A DNA stretch of 64,000 nt. It comes from Hyaloscypha bicolor E (taxonomy: Eukaryota; Ascomycota; Leotiomycetes; Helotiales; Hyaloscyphaceae). Of this stretch, positions 28,351 through 40,075 are shown in pieces. The stretch covers positions 434,001 through 498,000 of the forward strand of contig NW_020194655.1 of the NCBI RefSeq assembly GCF_002865645.1, in the 5' to 3' direction. A program made the position numbers and the translations under genes. The first letter of the stretch is position 1. The number at the start of each line of letters is the position of its first letter. The notes beneath the pieces were generated by a model that saw only the letters and a program-made list of their open reading frames with translations, ran no database searches and was not told where the DNA came from.

Positions 28351-28893
28351 ATGGTCAAGCAAGCCAACACCAACGAAGCGCGAGCATGGGGAGCTCTCCC
28401 CTCACGCACCGAGATGGGCTCGCGCCGCATCTCTTCTGTCGCCCTGATGGCCGGCCTCCTCACCGTTGCCTACCCTTTCGCTCCCTTCGGCTGGCTCCTC
28501 CCCAGCGATGGCCCTGATGTCCTCGACCGATTCCTCGCATGGCCGCTGCTTCTCGGCGCACTGTTCTTCCAGTGGCGGATCGCGGGCGTGATCGGCACAC
28601 TCACCATTCAGATCGCGGACTTTGTGGCGGTATATCAACATGCCATGTACTGGAAAGTTGCGGGCTTGGAGGCAGTATTGATTGTTGCCGTCAACCTGGG
28701 ACAACACGAGGTTTGGAGACGATTCGTCGCAAGCGGACTTATCGCAGGGCTGTGGGGTATTGGGTGGGCTTGTACGCCGTTGAGATATAAGTTGGAGGCT
28801 TGGGAACACTTGAAGTGGATTTGGACTGTCCTGGCGATTGACGAGGTTCGAAGGGGGTTGGGAGGCAGAGCAGGCAGAGGACGCAGATGGTGA
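28351..28893 (+). CDS. Small predicted polytopic membrane protein, unknown function
   Basis: The frame codes 180 residues from the ATG at 28351 (aaaATGg context); an in-frame ATG 33 bp upstream is also possible. Codon use is GC-biased as in the neighbouring genes. After a polar N-terminus of about 27 residues there are four or five hydrophobic stretches, roughly 33-52, 60-78, 83-100, 106-122 and 128-146. The C-terminus is Arg/Gly-rich. I do not recognise the family and see no catalytic motif. It may be a short integral membrane protein of the kind often left as hypothetical in ascomycetes. A 3' intron extending it cannot be excluded. Confidence 0.6.
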   Translation: MVKQANTNEARAWGALPSRTEMGSRRISSVALMAGLLTVAYPFAPFGWLLPSDGPDVLDRFLAWPLLLGALFFQWRIAGVIGTLTIQIADFVAVYQHAMYWKVAGLEAVLIVAVNLGQHEVWRRFVASGLIAGLWGIGWACTPLRYKLEAWEHLKWIWTVLAIDEVRRGLGGRAGRGRRW

Positions 28894-29704
28894 GCGCGGT
28901 TGGATTTTGGATACAAAGTACCAGGTTTCGGAACGCAAAATTAAGACACATGGAGCGGCATGGGCATGTTATTGGGATTGTATGGGGAAGGAAAGCCGAT
29001 CCTAGGTAATCGTGGGGAAAATTGGACTAGAGGCTACAAGTGAGCGACTCTTTACTCGAAACAGATTAACATTTTTCCAAACTCGTGGCACATCGTTCTT
29101 TGCTTGCAGCTTAAATTGCGCCATCCTCACAGAATCCCATCATGATCTGATGATATTGCCAGACGGAAGTTGTTTCTTACTATTTTGGGTTATGCATTAC
29201 CCTCCCATTTGGCGATAATTCTGACCCCTCTCCATCGTCTCTTCCACATTGCCAAACGGCGTCAGATTTCCTTGCAAGTCAGTCGACCCATATGGGAACC
29301 ATGGCAAGCCAACAAAGTTTCGATGCCAAGGACAATCAAGAAGTGTCTGCAATTGCATTCCCCATGTCACGCCAAAACAACATCCCGTGGCGTGGTCCAT
29401 GAGGTCTCGAATCTACGTTTCAAAATAGCCTCTTCGACTTCCCTCTACCGAGCGCTGCCATTACTCTATTTCACCTCTGGCCAGTCCCCAGATTGGACTA
29501 CTCCAGCGGTAACTACTATTCCTGGCGGCTCAGTTAGGCAATGCTACACGAGCCCGTTTAACCCCTCGAGCTCAGCTTTTGTTTGTGGCCCTCAGAGCAT
29601 TCTCATTCTCTACTATGTCATTATTGATGCCCAAAAAACTTCTGTAAGTTCTCAACAGTTGCTTTAGAAGGTTCCACTGTTTTCTTCGTTTGTGTCAGTT
29701 TCTC
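28894..29704. other. Intergenic, no gene recognised
   Basis: About 800 bp of normal composition. A short frame starting at the ATG at 29301 (34 codons) and a longer frame at 29170-29667 that lacks an ATG start have no recognisable domain and mixed composition. They are not called as genes. Confidence 0.4.
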
Positions 29705-30097
29705 CTACAGCTTCACTAGCTTGTTCTCGAGATCCGTTTGCTTAATCTTCCCCGTATCCCACAATATGACCCTCTTCTCGAACCCTTCAAACAGCGCCTT
29801 GTTCTCGGACCTGAGATTTGAGATCGTCTCTGCCGTTCTCGATCGAAGCGAGCCGATCTCCTCCGCCTTGGCTGATCGAAGGGCAGAGAGCTCTTCCACT
29901 TTCGCATTGAATTCTTGTTTCTTCAACAACAGCCTTTGTTCCAGCTCTTTCTTGTCGTCGAAGAGCCGGTCGTAATCGCTGACGTCTTTATCTTGGAAGA
30001 TCTTTTCCCCAGGAGCTATAAACTCTTTCAATTGAGACAAATGTTTTGGTTTAGCAGGAGGTTTGAGAGATCCAGTTCTATAGTTGATAGCACTCAT
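29705..30097 (-). CDS. Short coiled-coil protein, unknown function
   Basis: The frame codes 130 residues on the minus strand. From about residue 45 to 125 it has a heptad-like pattern rich in Glu, Lys, Leu and Arg (for example KKELEQRLLLKKQEF, then SALRSAKAEEIGSLRSR), as in a coiled coil. The N-terminal third is Pro/Lys-rich. Composition and the absence of RIP signs argue for a real coding sequence. The ATG lies only 11 bp from the edge of a MITE that occupies the would-be promoter, so the gene may be 5'-truncated or its expression altered. No family could be assigned. Confidence 0.5.
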   Translation of the reverse strand: MSAINYRTGSLKPPAKPKHLSQLKEFIAPGEKIFQDKDVSDYDRLFDDKKELEQRLLLKKQEFNAKVEELSALRSAKAEEIGSLRSRTAETISNLRSENKALFEGFEKRVILWDTGKIKQTDLENKLVKL

Positions 30098-30108
30098 ATT
30101 TTGGCTAA

Positions 30109-30671
30109 GGGCCTATTTTATATAAACTTATATAAGTTGAATACCGGATATTGGTGATATTAAACTCTAGCGTTCAATGCTCGATATTAAATACTAGTAT
30201 TGGTATAATTCAGACCTTTTTCTCAAAGATACAAATACTGAATAATTATTATAATTATAAAGGTTTCAGCTTTATTTCTGCTAGCGTTTTGAGCCTCTAT
30301 TTTCAACCTCACAAATCTCCCACTTTTACTTCCCTAATAATTAGCAAATACTTTCTATAATTATATCTTATATTATTTACTACTAAATAAATTAATCCGA
30401 GGTTTATTTTACGAGAATTGCAAAATGTAAAGCTTTAGAAAGAATTTATGCCCTAGAGAGGCCTATAAAGGTAGCAAAAGCCAGTATTCAAATGCTTAGT
30501 ATTTTCAGAACGACCTCAATAGTGAGATTAATGGGGGCAGATACTAGTATCTAAATGCTAGCGCTAGTATCCAAAAAAAATGCGAAACACTTATTTTTGT
30601 AATATCTGAATACTAGTATTACGATATCGGCAGTACAGTATCCGAATACTCAAGGGTTGCAAAACAGGCCC
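30109..30671. mobile_element. PIF/Harbinger-type MITE (563 bp)
   Basis: The inverted ends are gggcctattttat on the left and, reverse-complemented, gggcctgttttgc on the right. A 3-bp target duplication taa lies at 30106-30108 and 30672-30674. GGGCC-type ends with a TWA duplication are typical of PIF/Harbinger elements and their non-autonomous derivatives. No transposase frame is present. The interior contains several copies of the palindrome tactagta (for example aatactagtatt near both ends). Confidence 0.72.
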
Positions 30672-30674
30672 TAA

Positions 30675-31089
30675 GTAGAGTATGAGTAGGACCCACTACT
30701 CTACTCTACTCATTTGATACACTGGCCAAGATACTAAACTATTTCGACGGCACTCTTAATTCTACTGTAAATAGTATTTAAGTTTAGTGTCACACCACAA
30801 GACTCATATATACGTCGTGGGAAACTCGTACGCATAGGAAATGGGGAAGAATCAAAGGTGGCGCGGGGCTCATAGATAGTCTCGGTCTCATTTGACATTT
30901 AATGCAAGCGCAGTCGCAATCCTTGTTACATGATAGCTCGGAGTTCAGCAAAGAAAAGTAAGGGTATATCGACCATCCCTCATCATTCGCCGAGTATTAT
31001 TATACATACACAGACAGACATTTCCCATTATCCACTATATATTACCGGCTCCGCCAGCTCACCTCATTATCAAGCATTAGCTCAATAAA
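30675..31089. other. Intergenic, 3' flank of RhoGAP gene
   Basis: No gene seen. It contains the presumed 3' untranslated region of the minus-strand RhoGAP gene and a CT/AC-rich stretch near 30.68-30.72 kb. Confidence 0.4.
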
Positions 31090-33867
31090 TCAATCATCCA
31101 TCGGCTTATCCGTCAAACTAACACCATATCTCCCTCCACCAGACCCATCCTCATAGCCACCCAAACTCCCTCCACTATCCCTGTTCATCTGATCAGCTCC
31201 ACTAATGCGATTGTATCCTCCTGGAGCCGGCCGTCGACCCGAGAATCTAGCCTGAGTTCTGCCGAGACTGTTCCTCTTCTCAACGCCGGTATCGTCCATT
31301 CCGTCGCCCATGCCAGGGACGTACGTTGCGCTCGTTATCGGTGCTTGTGGCTCGGCACTGCCGTTGGTGATAGATTGAAGAGGTTGGCCGTTCGCTGGTT
31401 CAGGAGCAGCGAAAGGCGCCGCGTCACTTGGTACCTCCAAGCTCTGTCTCGTGCCAGCGGTGGAAAGTCGAGGTTGTTTGATGTGGTCGGCCGTCGCAGT
31501 TGGGGAAACTTGGACTGGGAATCTGGTTTCCGGGCCTCCTGAGCTGCGATCTCTGCGGTGGCCACGGGGGGAGGGTCCTGGGCTGGTGGCTCGACTGCGA
31601 GAGCCGCTTGCAATAATGGCACGGGCACGGGCTTCCATGTTGGCTTTGCGGTTTGACTCATCGGTACTTATGGCTCGGGGACGGGTGTCGACACTGACGC
31701 TATGGGAGAGGGAAGAGGCACGCTTAAGTTCGGTGAAGATAGCTTCCTTATGGTTGAAGAGGTCGCGTATCAGGCGGTACGAATATCGCTCCTCCATTGT
31801 CATGGACGTGTCAACCTTTGGTCGTAGAATGCAGGGCGCTAGACTTGTTGCCAGAGCTGCAATGTAGGTTTCATCGGCCGAAGTGAGTTCAATTAGTCTT
31901 GTGAAATGGGTCATAAGGGCATCGAGTGTCGCAATATTGGAAAGATGCAGCTGGCTGAGAGTGTTTTGCAACACAGAAATACGTGCCGAATCGGTGGACT
32001 CGGATGCTGGCGTCGAGTATATTGTTTTCATAATCTCGTAAACGTGAGATGAGACAAGTGAGTCTGCGCCATGTTAGCATAAGTCGTCAACAGTGTCTCG
32101 TGGAGTGTACCAGGAAGTTCTAGCAAATACAGTCTAAGAACGCTTGCAATGATGGGTACCTCGTAAGGCTCCAGGGATTCGACGCTGAAGGTTTTCCCAG
32201 TATTGAGGATGTCCCGAAGTCTGTGGGTCTGGTGCAAGGGAACATCGACAAGCCATACACTTCTCCTGGCTTCATCACCTTCCAGGTCCGGGTAGCGATT
32301 GTCGAGGAAGGTGAGAATCGTGGTGATGAGTGCAGGAACTCGTTTCCGATCAGCCCGGGCTCGAGCCTCCAAATCAACACCGAAAGTCTGCTCATCGGCC
32401 GAGTTGTAGTAGTTCTCATAAATCACAACCTTGGGGGCGAATCCTCCAGTGCGATAGCTCTCCAAGAAATATCGGAGATCACCAAGTGGCTGGACGGTTT
32501 CTTGATAGAGCATCATCTTGTCAACGGTGGACTGCAAACTAGGGATGACATTGCTAATTGTCCCCGAGAAATCCAGAATAATGGTCTTGATAGCCTTCAA
32601 TCTGTCAAGCTCACAGCGCTCTAAGTATCTTAAGTGTTCAATGATAGCCTCCTCGAGTTGGCACCGCAGCTGATCGAGCTTCCGGACACCAGCCTTGTAT
32701 CGCTCATCTGCTTCAGCAGCCTCCCTCCGAAGGCGGTCGCCGGGAGTCTCGTTGGGGTTTTGGGTGTTAATAGGATTCCATCCGGCCAAGAATTCAGAGA
32801 CGGTTCCAGCTACAGGCGACTCAACTGAGCCCGCATCGGATGCCATCGAAAAGGTACGGCCAAGCGGTTGCTTCTTCTCAGGAACTCCGCTCCATTGGAA
32901 GGCCTTTGGTTTCCACTGGTAGAACATCTTGGAACTGTTCGCAAAGATGCTTCCTACATTTCCGATCAACCGCAGAAATCCGGCTGTGATGAGGTCTTGT
33001 CCAATCCGCTCGGCATGACTGACGCTCGTAGCCCCCATGTACTTCTGAAAATACTCCACAATATCCGCGCCACTTGAGGTATTCTGATATGTGCCGAGGA
33101 TAGGAACCTTCGTCTCGCCCAGTCGAATGGTTGTGAGGATATGGGCGAGGATCTTCTTGACTTGCTCAGGTTGGTAGACTTCGTCGCCAATTTCCACCGG
33201 CTCGTCCTCCTCCGCCTCCCTGTCTGTCACCTTAATCTCTGGGATTTTGGCCTTGGGGCTGTTTTCCGCAGGCTGGAAAGCCATCTTATTTTCTTCCTCA
33301 ATGTCCTCAACTAGCCGACACTTGGTGAAGTAGTGGCTCCGTAATTTCTTGACTGTCTCGGCCTGCTTGTCGTGCAGCTTTATCCGTGCTTGGAGATCAT
33401 CTTGGGAATTTTGAACTCGCATCTCGTGTGCATCGCACCACCTTGTGAAGGGATTTATGACAAGGTCCCGGATGCTTTGAGAGATCTTGCGATGGTTCTT
33501 GGCTGCCTCCTCCATCTCGGTTCGAACTCCATCGTATGCCTAAGAATCAGTTAGCAGCCGCACTTCACCGTAGAACCGTATCGCCCACCTTTCGGACACT
33601 TGCTCCGTCGTCTCGAGAGAAGCCACCGATTATCTTGTCTGTCGCGGGCCCTATTTCTGCAAGTTTCATGCCATATAGGTCTTCAGCCTCAGCTCGCAAC
33701 CGCGCAACCTGGAGCATTTGCTGATTCTCTTGTACGCCTTGCTGGAGCTTGCCAAAGAGCACGCCGAGCCCTGGATTGGGATGTCAGCACATTCCGCCAC
33801 TCCTCTAGCTTGATCTCTTACCTCCGGCATAATCTCCTGACCAGAAGGAATCCGCGAAGGAAGGCAT
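31090..33867 (-). CDS. F-BAR/DEP/RhoGAP protein (Rgd2/Rga8 type)
   Basis: Minus-strand gene with four exons: 33867-33822, 33770-33589, 33539-32111 and 32063-31090, giving 2631 nt and 876 residues with every junction in frame. The last intron (47 bp, branch-like gctaac) restores ELP|DSLVSSHVYEIMK, a conserved RhoGAP stretch. Domain order: F-BAR from the start (MPSFADSFW, then a long helical region); DEP at about 196-290; split RhoGAP from about 460 to 660; a Ser/Arg/Pro-rich disordered tail with SRATSPGPSPR-type phosphosite clusters. By family, such proteins bind curved plasma membrane and act on Rho/Cdc42 GTPases in polarity and cell-wall growth. The usual arginine finger (G-x-F/W-R) appears as VWLVDVP near residue 505, so catalytic activity is uncertain. 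The gene is divergent from the dipeptidase gene. Confidence 0.9.
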
Positions 33868-34345
33868 CTCGAGGAGGGAATTGTCGAGCGCGGGTGGGAT
33901 GATAGGTATCGTATCAGAGTGGTAGACGATGTAGACGGGTTCGGAGCCTCTGCGATGTCGTTGCATCTAACGAGTGACTGGAATCCTGCGTGGGATGGTG
34001 ATTCAGGAGGAGCTTCCTCGGGTCTTTCAGCTCTGTTCCCTGTCTAGTCAGAGCGGCACGGAATTCGGTAGAAGGATGAGATATTGGGATGATGCGTTCG
34101 CGATGATTGCGATGCGTGTTAGGGCGGCTGGCTGCACTGGCCGAAAAGGGGCGACGATGAAGGCATTCGCGATGTAATTTCGTCTCTCTCCTTGATGCCA
34201 GCAGAGACGACCTGATTTGAGTGACGCGCGATTGCCCCAATGCGGCTTAGCGGTCCTGCTCCATATCACCTGACCTGCCCTCCAACTTCAGCATTCCAAC
34301 ATCGGATGAACGTCGAACCCGCATCATATTTGAACATTCCTCATC
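33868..34345. promoter_or_regulatory. Shared divergent promoter region
   Basis: 478 bp separate the start codons of the minus-strand RhoGAP gene and the plus-strand dipeptidase gene, so both promoters and 5' leaders must lie here. No TATA box or known factor site stands out. Confidence 0.5.
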
Positions 34346-35898
34346 ATGTCCTACTATTCAGAGGTGGACCCTCTGTTGCCCAACGATAAACAGGCCCCTG
34401 AGATTCAAGGCTCCCGACCTCAAAGCTTCAAAAATGTGAATGCCTCAGAAGCCGAACTTGGCGAGGCCAGGGGACCCGGCGATGACGAGCACGCGAGAAC
34501 TGCGTTCAATGATATTCTGGTTCTATTCCTCGGATTATGTTTCTTCCTTACACTTGCGTTTGTATTCGTTCCGGACGATGTTCTTGATGGATGGCAGCCG
34601 GGTCCCCAGACAGTCGAGCAGAGAGTAAACAAGATCCTGACCGACACCCCACTCATCGGTATGTCCATAACCCCAAGAAAAGATACGTACCACTAATATT
34701 ATATAGACGGCCATAATGACCTTGCAATTTTGATCACTTTTTTGACTCAGAATCAGATATATGATGACAAATTCAAAAAGCCCTTCGAGGATGGGGGGCT
34801 GGCTCAGCATGTAGACCTGCCCCGATTGAAGAAGGGTATGGTTGGAGGCGCATTCTGGAGTGCATTTACGCCATGTCCGGACGAACGTTATCCTGATCGT
34901 ATGCGTTCATTCCTATATCAAGACCTCATCTTTCATTGTACTGACGAGCTATAGCCGTCAAGTTCACACTCACTCAAATCGACCTCCTCACACGCCTCCA
35001 ACAAGCCTACCCAACCCATTTCTCCGAACCACCAAACAGCACTACAGCACTCACATACTTCAATCAGGGCCAAATGGTCTCCCCCATCGCCATCGAGGGC
35101 CTCCACCAAATCGGGGACTCCATCTCGAACCTGCGACTCCTCTACAAACTTGGTGTCCGCTATGCAACGCTCACCCACAATTGCCACAATCCATACGCTG
35201 ACGCTGCCATCGTTGAACTTCCCGACGGCACTTCTGGTGTTGGTAAGCCCCGCTGGGGCGGCGTCTCACCCGCGGGACGAGAAGCAGTCAAGGAGATGAA
35301 CCGCCTAGGCATGATCGTCGACCTGGCGCACGTTAGCCCAGCCACGATGCGCGATGTTCTCGGCGCCTCTGGCAATTGGGAAGGCAGCGCTGCTCCGATT
35401 ATTTACAGTCATTCATCTGCGCATGCAATTTGCCCTCACCCTAGGAACGTTCAGGACGACATCCTCAAGTTAGTGAAGAAGAAGAATGGTGTAGTGATGG
35501 TGAACTTCGCTCCAGATTTTGTATCATGTATCGCCAACCCTGAGAACAGAACCGGCATGCCCGATTTCTATCCTCGGAATAACACGCTAAGCCATGTTGT
35601 AAGCCATATCATGCATATTGGGGAGCTGATCGGGTATGACCATGCTGGGCTTGGCAGTGATTTTGACGGGATCCCGAATACGCCTGTGGGGCTAGAAGAT
35701 GTGTCCAAGTTCCCGGACTTGGTGGCAGAGATGTTGAGACGTGGGGTCAGCGATAAGGATGCGGCGAAGGTGGTAGGTGGGAACATTTTGAGGGTTTGGA
35801 AAGATGTTGATGATATTGCTTTGAAGATGCAGAAGGCTGGCGTGAAGCCGGTGGAGGATAAGTTTAAGTTGGGAGGCTTCAGTGGTTTATCTACGTGA
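34346..35898 (+). CDS. Membrane dipeptidase, peptidase family M19
   Basis: Three exons (34346-34658, 34707-34898, 34955-35898) give 1449 nt and 482 residues, in frame throughout. A single hydrophobic segment at about 55-76 follows a polar N-terminus, so this looks like a type II membrane-anchored enzyme. The catalytic domain starts with DGHND at residues 105-109, the zinc-binding HxD of renal-dipeptidase-like enzymes, which is assembled across intron 1. Further expected elements are visible: IEG (bridging Glu region), [21 protein letters not shown] with zinc-ligand histidine, and GSDFDG near the C-terminal end. By family it hydrolyses dipeptides using two zinc ions. A 102-bp diverged copy of part of exon 3 lies at 51085-51186. 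Confidence 0.92.
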
Positions 35899-36296
35899 AC
35901 AAATTTCATTCAGCGTACAGCATCTTCCCTTTGTGCATATTTCCTCATCGCAGTATATACGTTCCTCTTATCGATCGCCATGATTATGATTTCGATTTAT
36001 AAGCTCACCCAACAATATCTGATTTCAACACTTGTCACTTTTAACTTTTCAAATCTTCTCAACTTTACAAATGGCTCTCAATCTTGTTTTTAAATCTTTG
36101 TTGGGGACAATCTTAGGTTCTTTATCGCAAGTTTGGTAAATTGCATTCGACAGGGGTCAGCTTGCATTTCTAAGCAGAATCTGCCGCCCCCCCGGCAACA
36201 TTATAACCTCTCACACCGCTTCAAAATTTCCTCGCAGCTCACTACTCTTCCACCCGTTTCTTTTCAAACCGATCAACGTATCTAAACACTCACGAC
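35899..36296. other. Intergenic, no gene recognised
   Basis: Nothing recognised beyond the dipeptidase 3' flank and the degraded 5' flank of the oxidoreductase pseudogene. Confidence 0.4.
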
Positions 36297-37540
36297 GAGC
36301 AACTGTTGTCTCCTGTAAGAGTAGGTCTTATTGGCCTCTCTGGCGCGCCCCCAGACAAATACAATACGAAGGCACATCCTGGACGCTCTCAGCACCCCTC
36401 CCATACCCCAAGTCGTCTGCAGACTTCAAGATAGTCGTGCTCCTAGATTCCTCCGTCGGATATGCCAAAGCTGCGATCGAGCGGTACGGACAGATTGGTT
36501 CCACGAAAGCTTACTCCAAGCCTGAACGTCCGATTTTCAATGCCGCTCCTCATCTCCTTTCTTAATCAGAATTTCTAACATTCAAATAGACCTTGCCGCA
36601 GATCAAGACGTTGACCTCGTGGTCTGCAGTCTAATGGTGGACAAACACTTCCTCACTGTAAAGCCCAGCATCATCGCCGAAAAAGCCATCTTCGTCGAAT
36701 GGCTACTCGATCGCAACCTCTATGTTGCGCACAAAATGGCTTCCTTCGCTGCTAAATATAATGTCAAAACCATGGTAGGAATTCAACGCTCATTCTCCCC
36801 AATCGTACAGTACGTAAAATGAAGGAAATGGTCGAAGAAAGAACGATTGGGAAGTTTTGAGTTCCACCGTTATGGCGAGTTTAGGAAATGGGGATGTGGG
36901 TGAGAGGAAGAATGTCGGGTATTTTCTTGATAGAGGGGTGGGTAGGGATGTGGTTAGTGTGCATTTTGGGCATAGTCTTGAGTTTATCACAAGAGGTATT
37001 CCCATTTCTTCCCTTCTTACCAAATTTGGCAACTGGGTTCTGGCCCCTGTTCAGTTCTCGGAGAATTCCAGTCGTGGGACAGCCTCCTGGCTGTCAGAAA
37101 CGGGGGAAAAGACATCATCAATTCGTCCAAAGATAACAAGGTGATCACAAAAGATGCACCAAGCACCGTACCCGATCAAATTCTGCGTCAAGGCACAGTC
37201 AATCCATTGGAAGTTCCGGGATCGATCCACTACCGAGGTGGTCCTCCTTTCCCAGGGATGCCAAATATGTAGTGGCGGATCCAAGGTTTGGAAGGATAAA
37301 TTCATCACACATCGACAAGCTGGAGTTTGAATGTAGGGAGGGAGGACACAAAGATCGTGTAGTTTGATGAGGAAGGGGACAGTGGAAGAGATAAAAGGAG
37401 GCTGGGATCAGCCGGATGAATTACCAGTTCCTGCACAGAATATTGCGAGAGTGTATGAGGCGTACAAGAAAGGTGAGTCCTGATTTTGATTGGGCGGTGG
37501 AGAGGTATGAGATGTTGGAGGAGCGTGGAGGAGGCTTAAC
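36297..37540 (+). pseudogene. Gfo/Idh/MocA (Gal80-like) oxidoreductase pseudogene
   Basis: Fragments in several frames together resemble an NAD(P)-binding Rossmann oxidoreductase. The N-terminus reads RVGLIGLSGAPPDKY (36319 on). After a 5-bp tandem duplication (aatac aatac) the frame shifts to a KIVVLLDSSVGYAKAAIERYG-like stretch. After a probable intron ending near 36591 come DLAADQDVDLVVCS and VKTMVGIQRSFSPIV. Further shifts lead to SSTVMASLGNGD..NVGYFLDR..VSVHFGHSLEFIT, then IHYRGGPPFPG, and finally EEIKGGWDQPDELPVPAQNIARVYEAY near 37.4 kb. At least four frameshifts or stops and a lost start make it non-functional. By family such proteins are sugar or inositol dehydrogenases or Gal80-like regulators. 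Outer limits are approximate. Confidence 0.82.
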
Positions 37541-38064
37541 CTGAGTCGAAAGTGAGCCCAAGCTCGGTCTTGTCCATATTTCACGATATCGTAGTATAAC
37601 GCTACTAAATAGACGTAAAAATAAGGCACAGGGAGGTATCCAAAGCGCTACGGTGGAGTCTTTGGGATGCCAACCCTTTGATATCGTTGGGGTGGAGACC
37701 TGTCCATTCAGGGGTCCGCTTCCCTGACCAATCATTAGCAGTCGTGATGCAAGGTGCTAACTTCCAGTTGTACACCTCAGAGTTAAGCTGCAAATTCCAA
37801 CCCCATTTGCTCGGTTGTTGTTTCACGCCTACGAAGATTTTCTCGGCGAACTTATAACTTTGTGTTTGAGAGATTTGCATCAGGCAGGTTACAATCCGCG
37901 ACCAGTGGTTCTAGAATTCCATGTGCCAAGATGGGACGTAGCAAAAGAAATTCTCCACTTTAGAAATTTAGATATTTAAAGGTGCTCACCCATCACGTTT
38001 ATTATTATTTGTTGTTTTCAAAACGTTCTGCGGTCAACCTCAGCCTGGACAGTCCCACGCCAGC
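37541..38064. other. Intergenic, no gene recognised
   Basis: About 520 bp. A 91-codon minus-strand frame at 37605-37880 has no recognisable domain. Nothing else seen. Confidence 0.4.
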
Positions 38065-39013
38065 ATGTCTACCACGGAAGAATCGAAGGTGGGTTTCGAC
38101 AATTCAGCTGTGAAGTCCATCTAGCAAGTTTCTTCAGAAGAGACGGAGTCGTCAATCATAAATTCACTACGCGCTGGATTCTGGACGGTGTTAGTCCCAG
38201 GTGTTGTGCTTTTCTCAGACTTTTACAATGTTCACGTCGTTAGTTAGATGAACAACGTGCATTCAAAGCCGCACGTACTTCTCTGCTTCCATCTCAGTCC
38301 ACCTTCCGACACGGCAATGGGTACCCTGCTCACTTGACTATATAGCAAAGACATAATTTAATTCTATACGTATTGGCGAGGTTATCCGAATGGTCTTGTT
38401 TGGATTCCTTATTACTCGTTACGGCAGAAGGGTTGGCTTTATTGGGACAATCTTTTTTGGGTTCTGGTTAGTTTCCGCACGAATGGGTATTGAAAAGAAC
38501 CTAAAGGTATGGGGAATTACCCTCGCCACTGCTTCTTGTCGCAGCACTCCATCGAAAATGCTTTGGATAATGATCATAATAGAGGAGTAGCTGGACTAGG
38601 GCCAGGAGGCAAGTATGCTGTCTGCACTGTTCAGGTATGTTTATTTCAAGAGCAACTGTCAAAGAAGTTGGAACTAATGAGACGATAACGGGCGGTCGAG
38701 TCAGCAGACGCAAACGTAACTCTTCAATAGAAGCATGAATTCCTGGTTGCAGTTTCAACCAACCTCGCGATTGTCTCTGGTTTCTGGGCATCTTCGATCG
38801 TTCCTGTCATCGTCATTGTTGCTTACTACAACAAGCAAATAATGGAATATGGCGCATGTGTTTTGGGGTCGGCTGCATTATGCCTTTAACAATTTTCTTC
38901 ATCCAATTGCGACTTTCCGACTTCGCTCAGTACCAGAAGGACTCTATCAGAAAGATCATTTCGAAAAGCCGGCAATCAAGAGATTCTGGAAGCCGCTTAT
39001 TGGTGCCTGCCAG
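38065..39013 (+). pseudogene. GIT1-like MFS transporter pseudogene, 5' part
   Basis: The ATG at 38065 opens MSTTEESK, then a region decodes as RAGFWTVLVPGVVLFSDFYN (first membrane helix of MFS phosphodiester/phosphate-type permeases). Later come VLFGFLITRYGRRVGFIG (TM2-3 loop signature), KMLWIMII plus GVAGLGPGGKYAVCTVQ (TM4), LVAVSTNLAIVSGFWASSIV and AIKRFWKPLIGAC. These pieces fall in different frames, with a stop (VHVVS then TAG) and several frameshifts. The sequence breaks off at the TA dinucleotide where the Tc1/mariner element inserted and resumes at 46146. By family these are major-facilitator permeases for glycerophosphodiesters or phosphate; the substrate here is unknown. Confidence 0.75.
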
Positions 39014-39362
39014 TACGAAGATCACGGCATAAAGTATCGGGAATACAGGGCATTATTTTATAAAGGCCACTAAATGCCCTGTAAGGTCTTACTTTAATCT
39101 CCCTGTAGCTAGTCCTAGTCCCCTGTAAGCCCCCATAAGCTTACTAAAAGTGCCCCGAAGGCTCAATTTGGGCTTATGCAGCTTGACAGATACTAAACGC
39201 CCCCAAACGCTTATAAATATAGGCGAGTCTACTAATTAGTAGCGAGTAAAGGGGAGGTTATTAGCCCTAATACACACCTCTCCATATATACTTAATTCTG
39301 AATTCTAATTCTAATTAATTAGAAAAATACTTTATATCTTTCGCTTTGCTTTAATTATTATT

Positions 39363-40075
39363 ATGGCTACTTTTGGAAGTTTATTTGATTTCCCTAACTT
39401 ATTAGATAGCTAATCAGAGCTCTTCTCTCCTCCTGATTCATTAGATAACGAATATACCGAAGCCAAAAATAAAGAGGATATATAGTATAATTTACTATTA
39501 GATTCGGACGATTCAGATAATAATTTAGCTATACTAGCCCTTCTATCCGCTTTATTAACTAATTTTATACTTATTACTCTTGGGCCCAAAGAGCACTTTA
39601 CTAGTACTAGAATTAAGGCTATTTATATACTTGAGGACAAGAAGTCTTTTGGACAAATTAGAGAAGCTATAGGAGTACCTAAAATAGCTCTTTATTAACT
39701 TATAGCTATAGCTAAAAAGCATAAATAGGTAGAAAATAAGAATATGCCTTTAGAGATCTCTTATATACTTAATATATCAAGATCTGGTTAATCCGTAATC
39801 TTCTCTAAGGTAATTAAGTATATTTTAATAATTATTCTTTAAAATGCTATTATAAGAGGCTTTTCTTATATTATAATTATAAAAAAAGTATAAAAAAGAA
39901 GCTATAAGGTTATATCCAGAACTATATAGAAGGTTCTTACTTATATAAGCTATTCTTAGTATAAACTAATAGTTAAGCCTGGCTTAAATAACCTTAGTAA
40001 AGTAAAGAGATTAGCCTAGTACTTAGAGCGAGAATATTAGATACTTAATAATTAGAAAGATATAATTTTTACGAA
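39363..40075 (+). pseudogene. Tc1/mariner transposase pseudogene, 5' part
   Basis: From an ATG at 39363 the plus strand decodes as a Tc1-like transposase N-terminus. It has a helix-turn-helix region (ILEDKKSFGQIREAIGVPK near 39.63 kb), a second DNA-binding part (KPGLNNLSKVKRLA..LE.EY near 39.97-40.03 kb), and the approach to the first catalytic Asp (WKDIIFT with Trp now TAG/AAA-like changes). It stops at the Helitron junction in the expected FTDET motif, where acg aa joins taag act at 45127. Confidence 0.78.

Noticed and set aside
29170..29667. Long plus-strand open frame of 165 codons
   Set aside because: It has no ATG at its listed start, mixed composition, no recognisable domain, and lies in the 3' flank of other genes.
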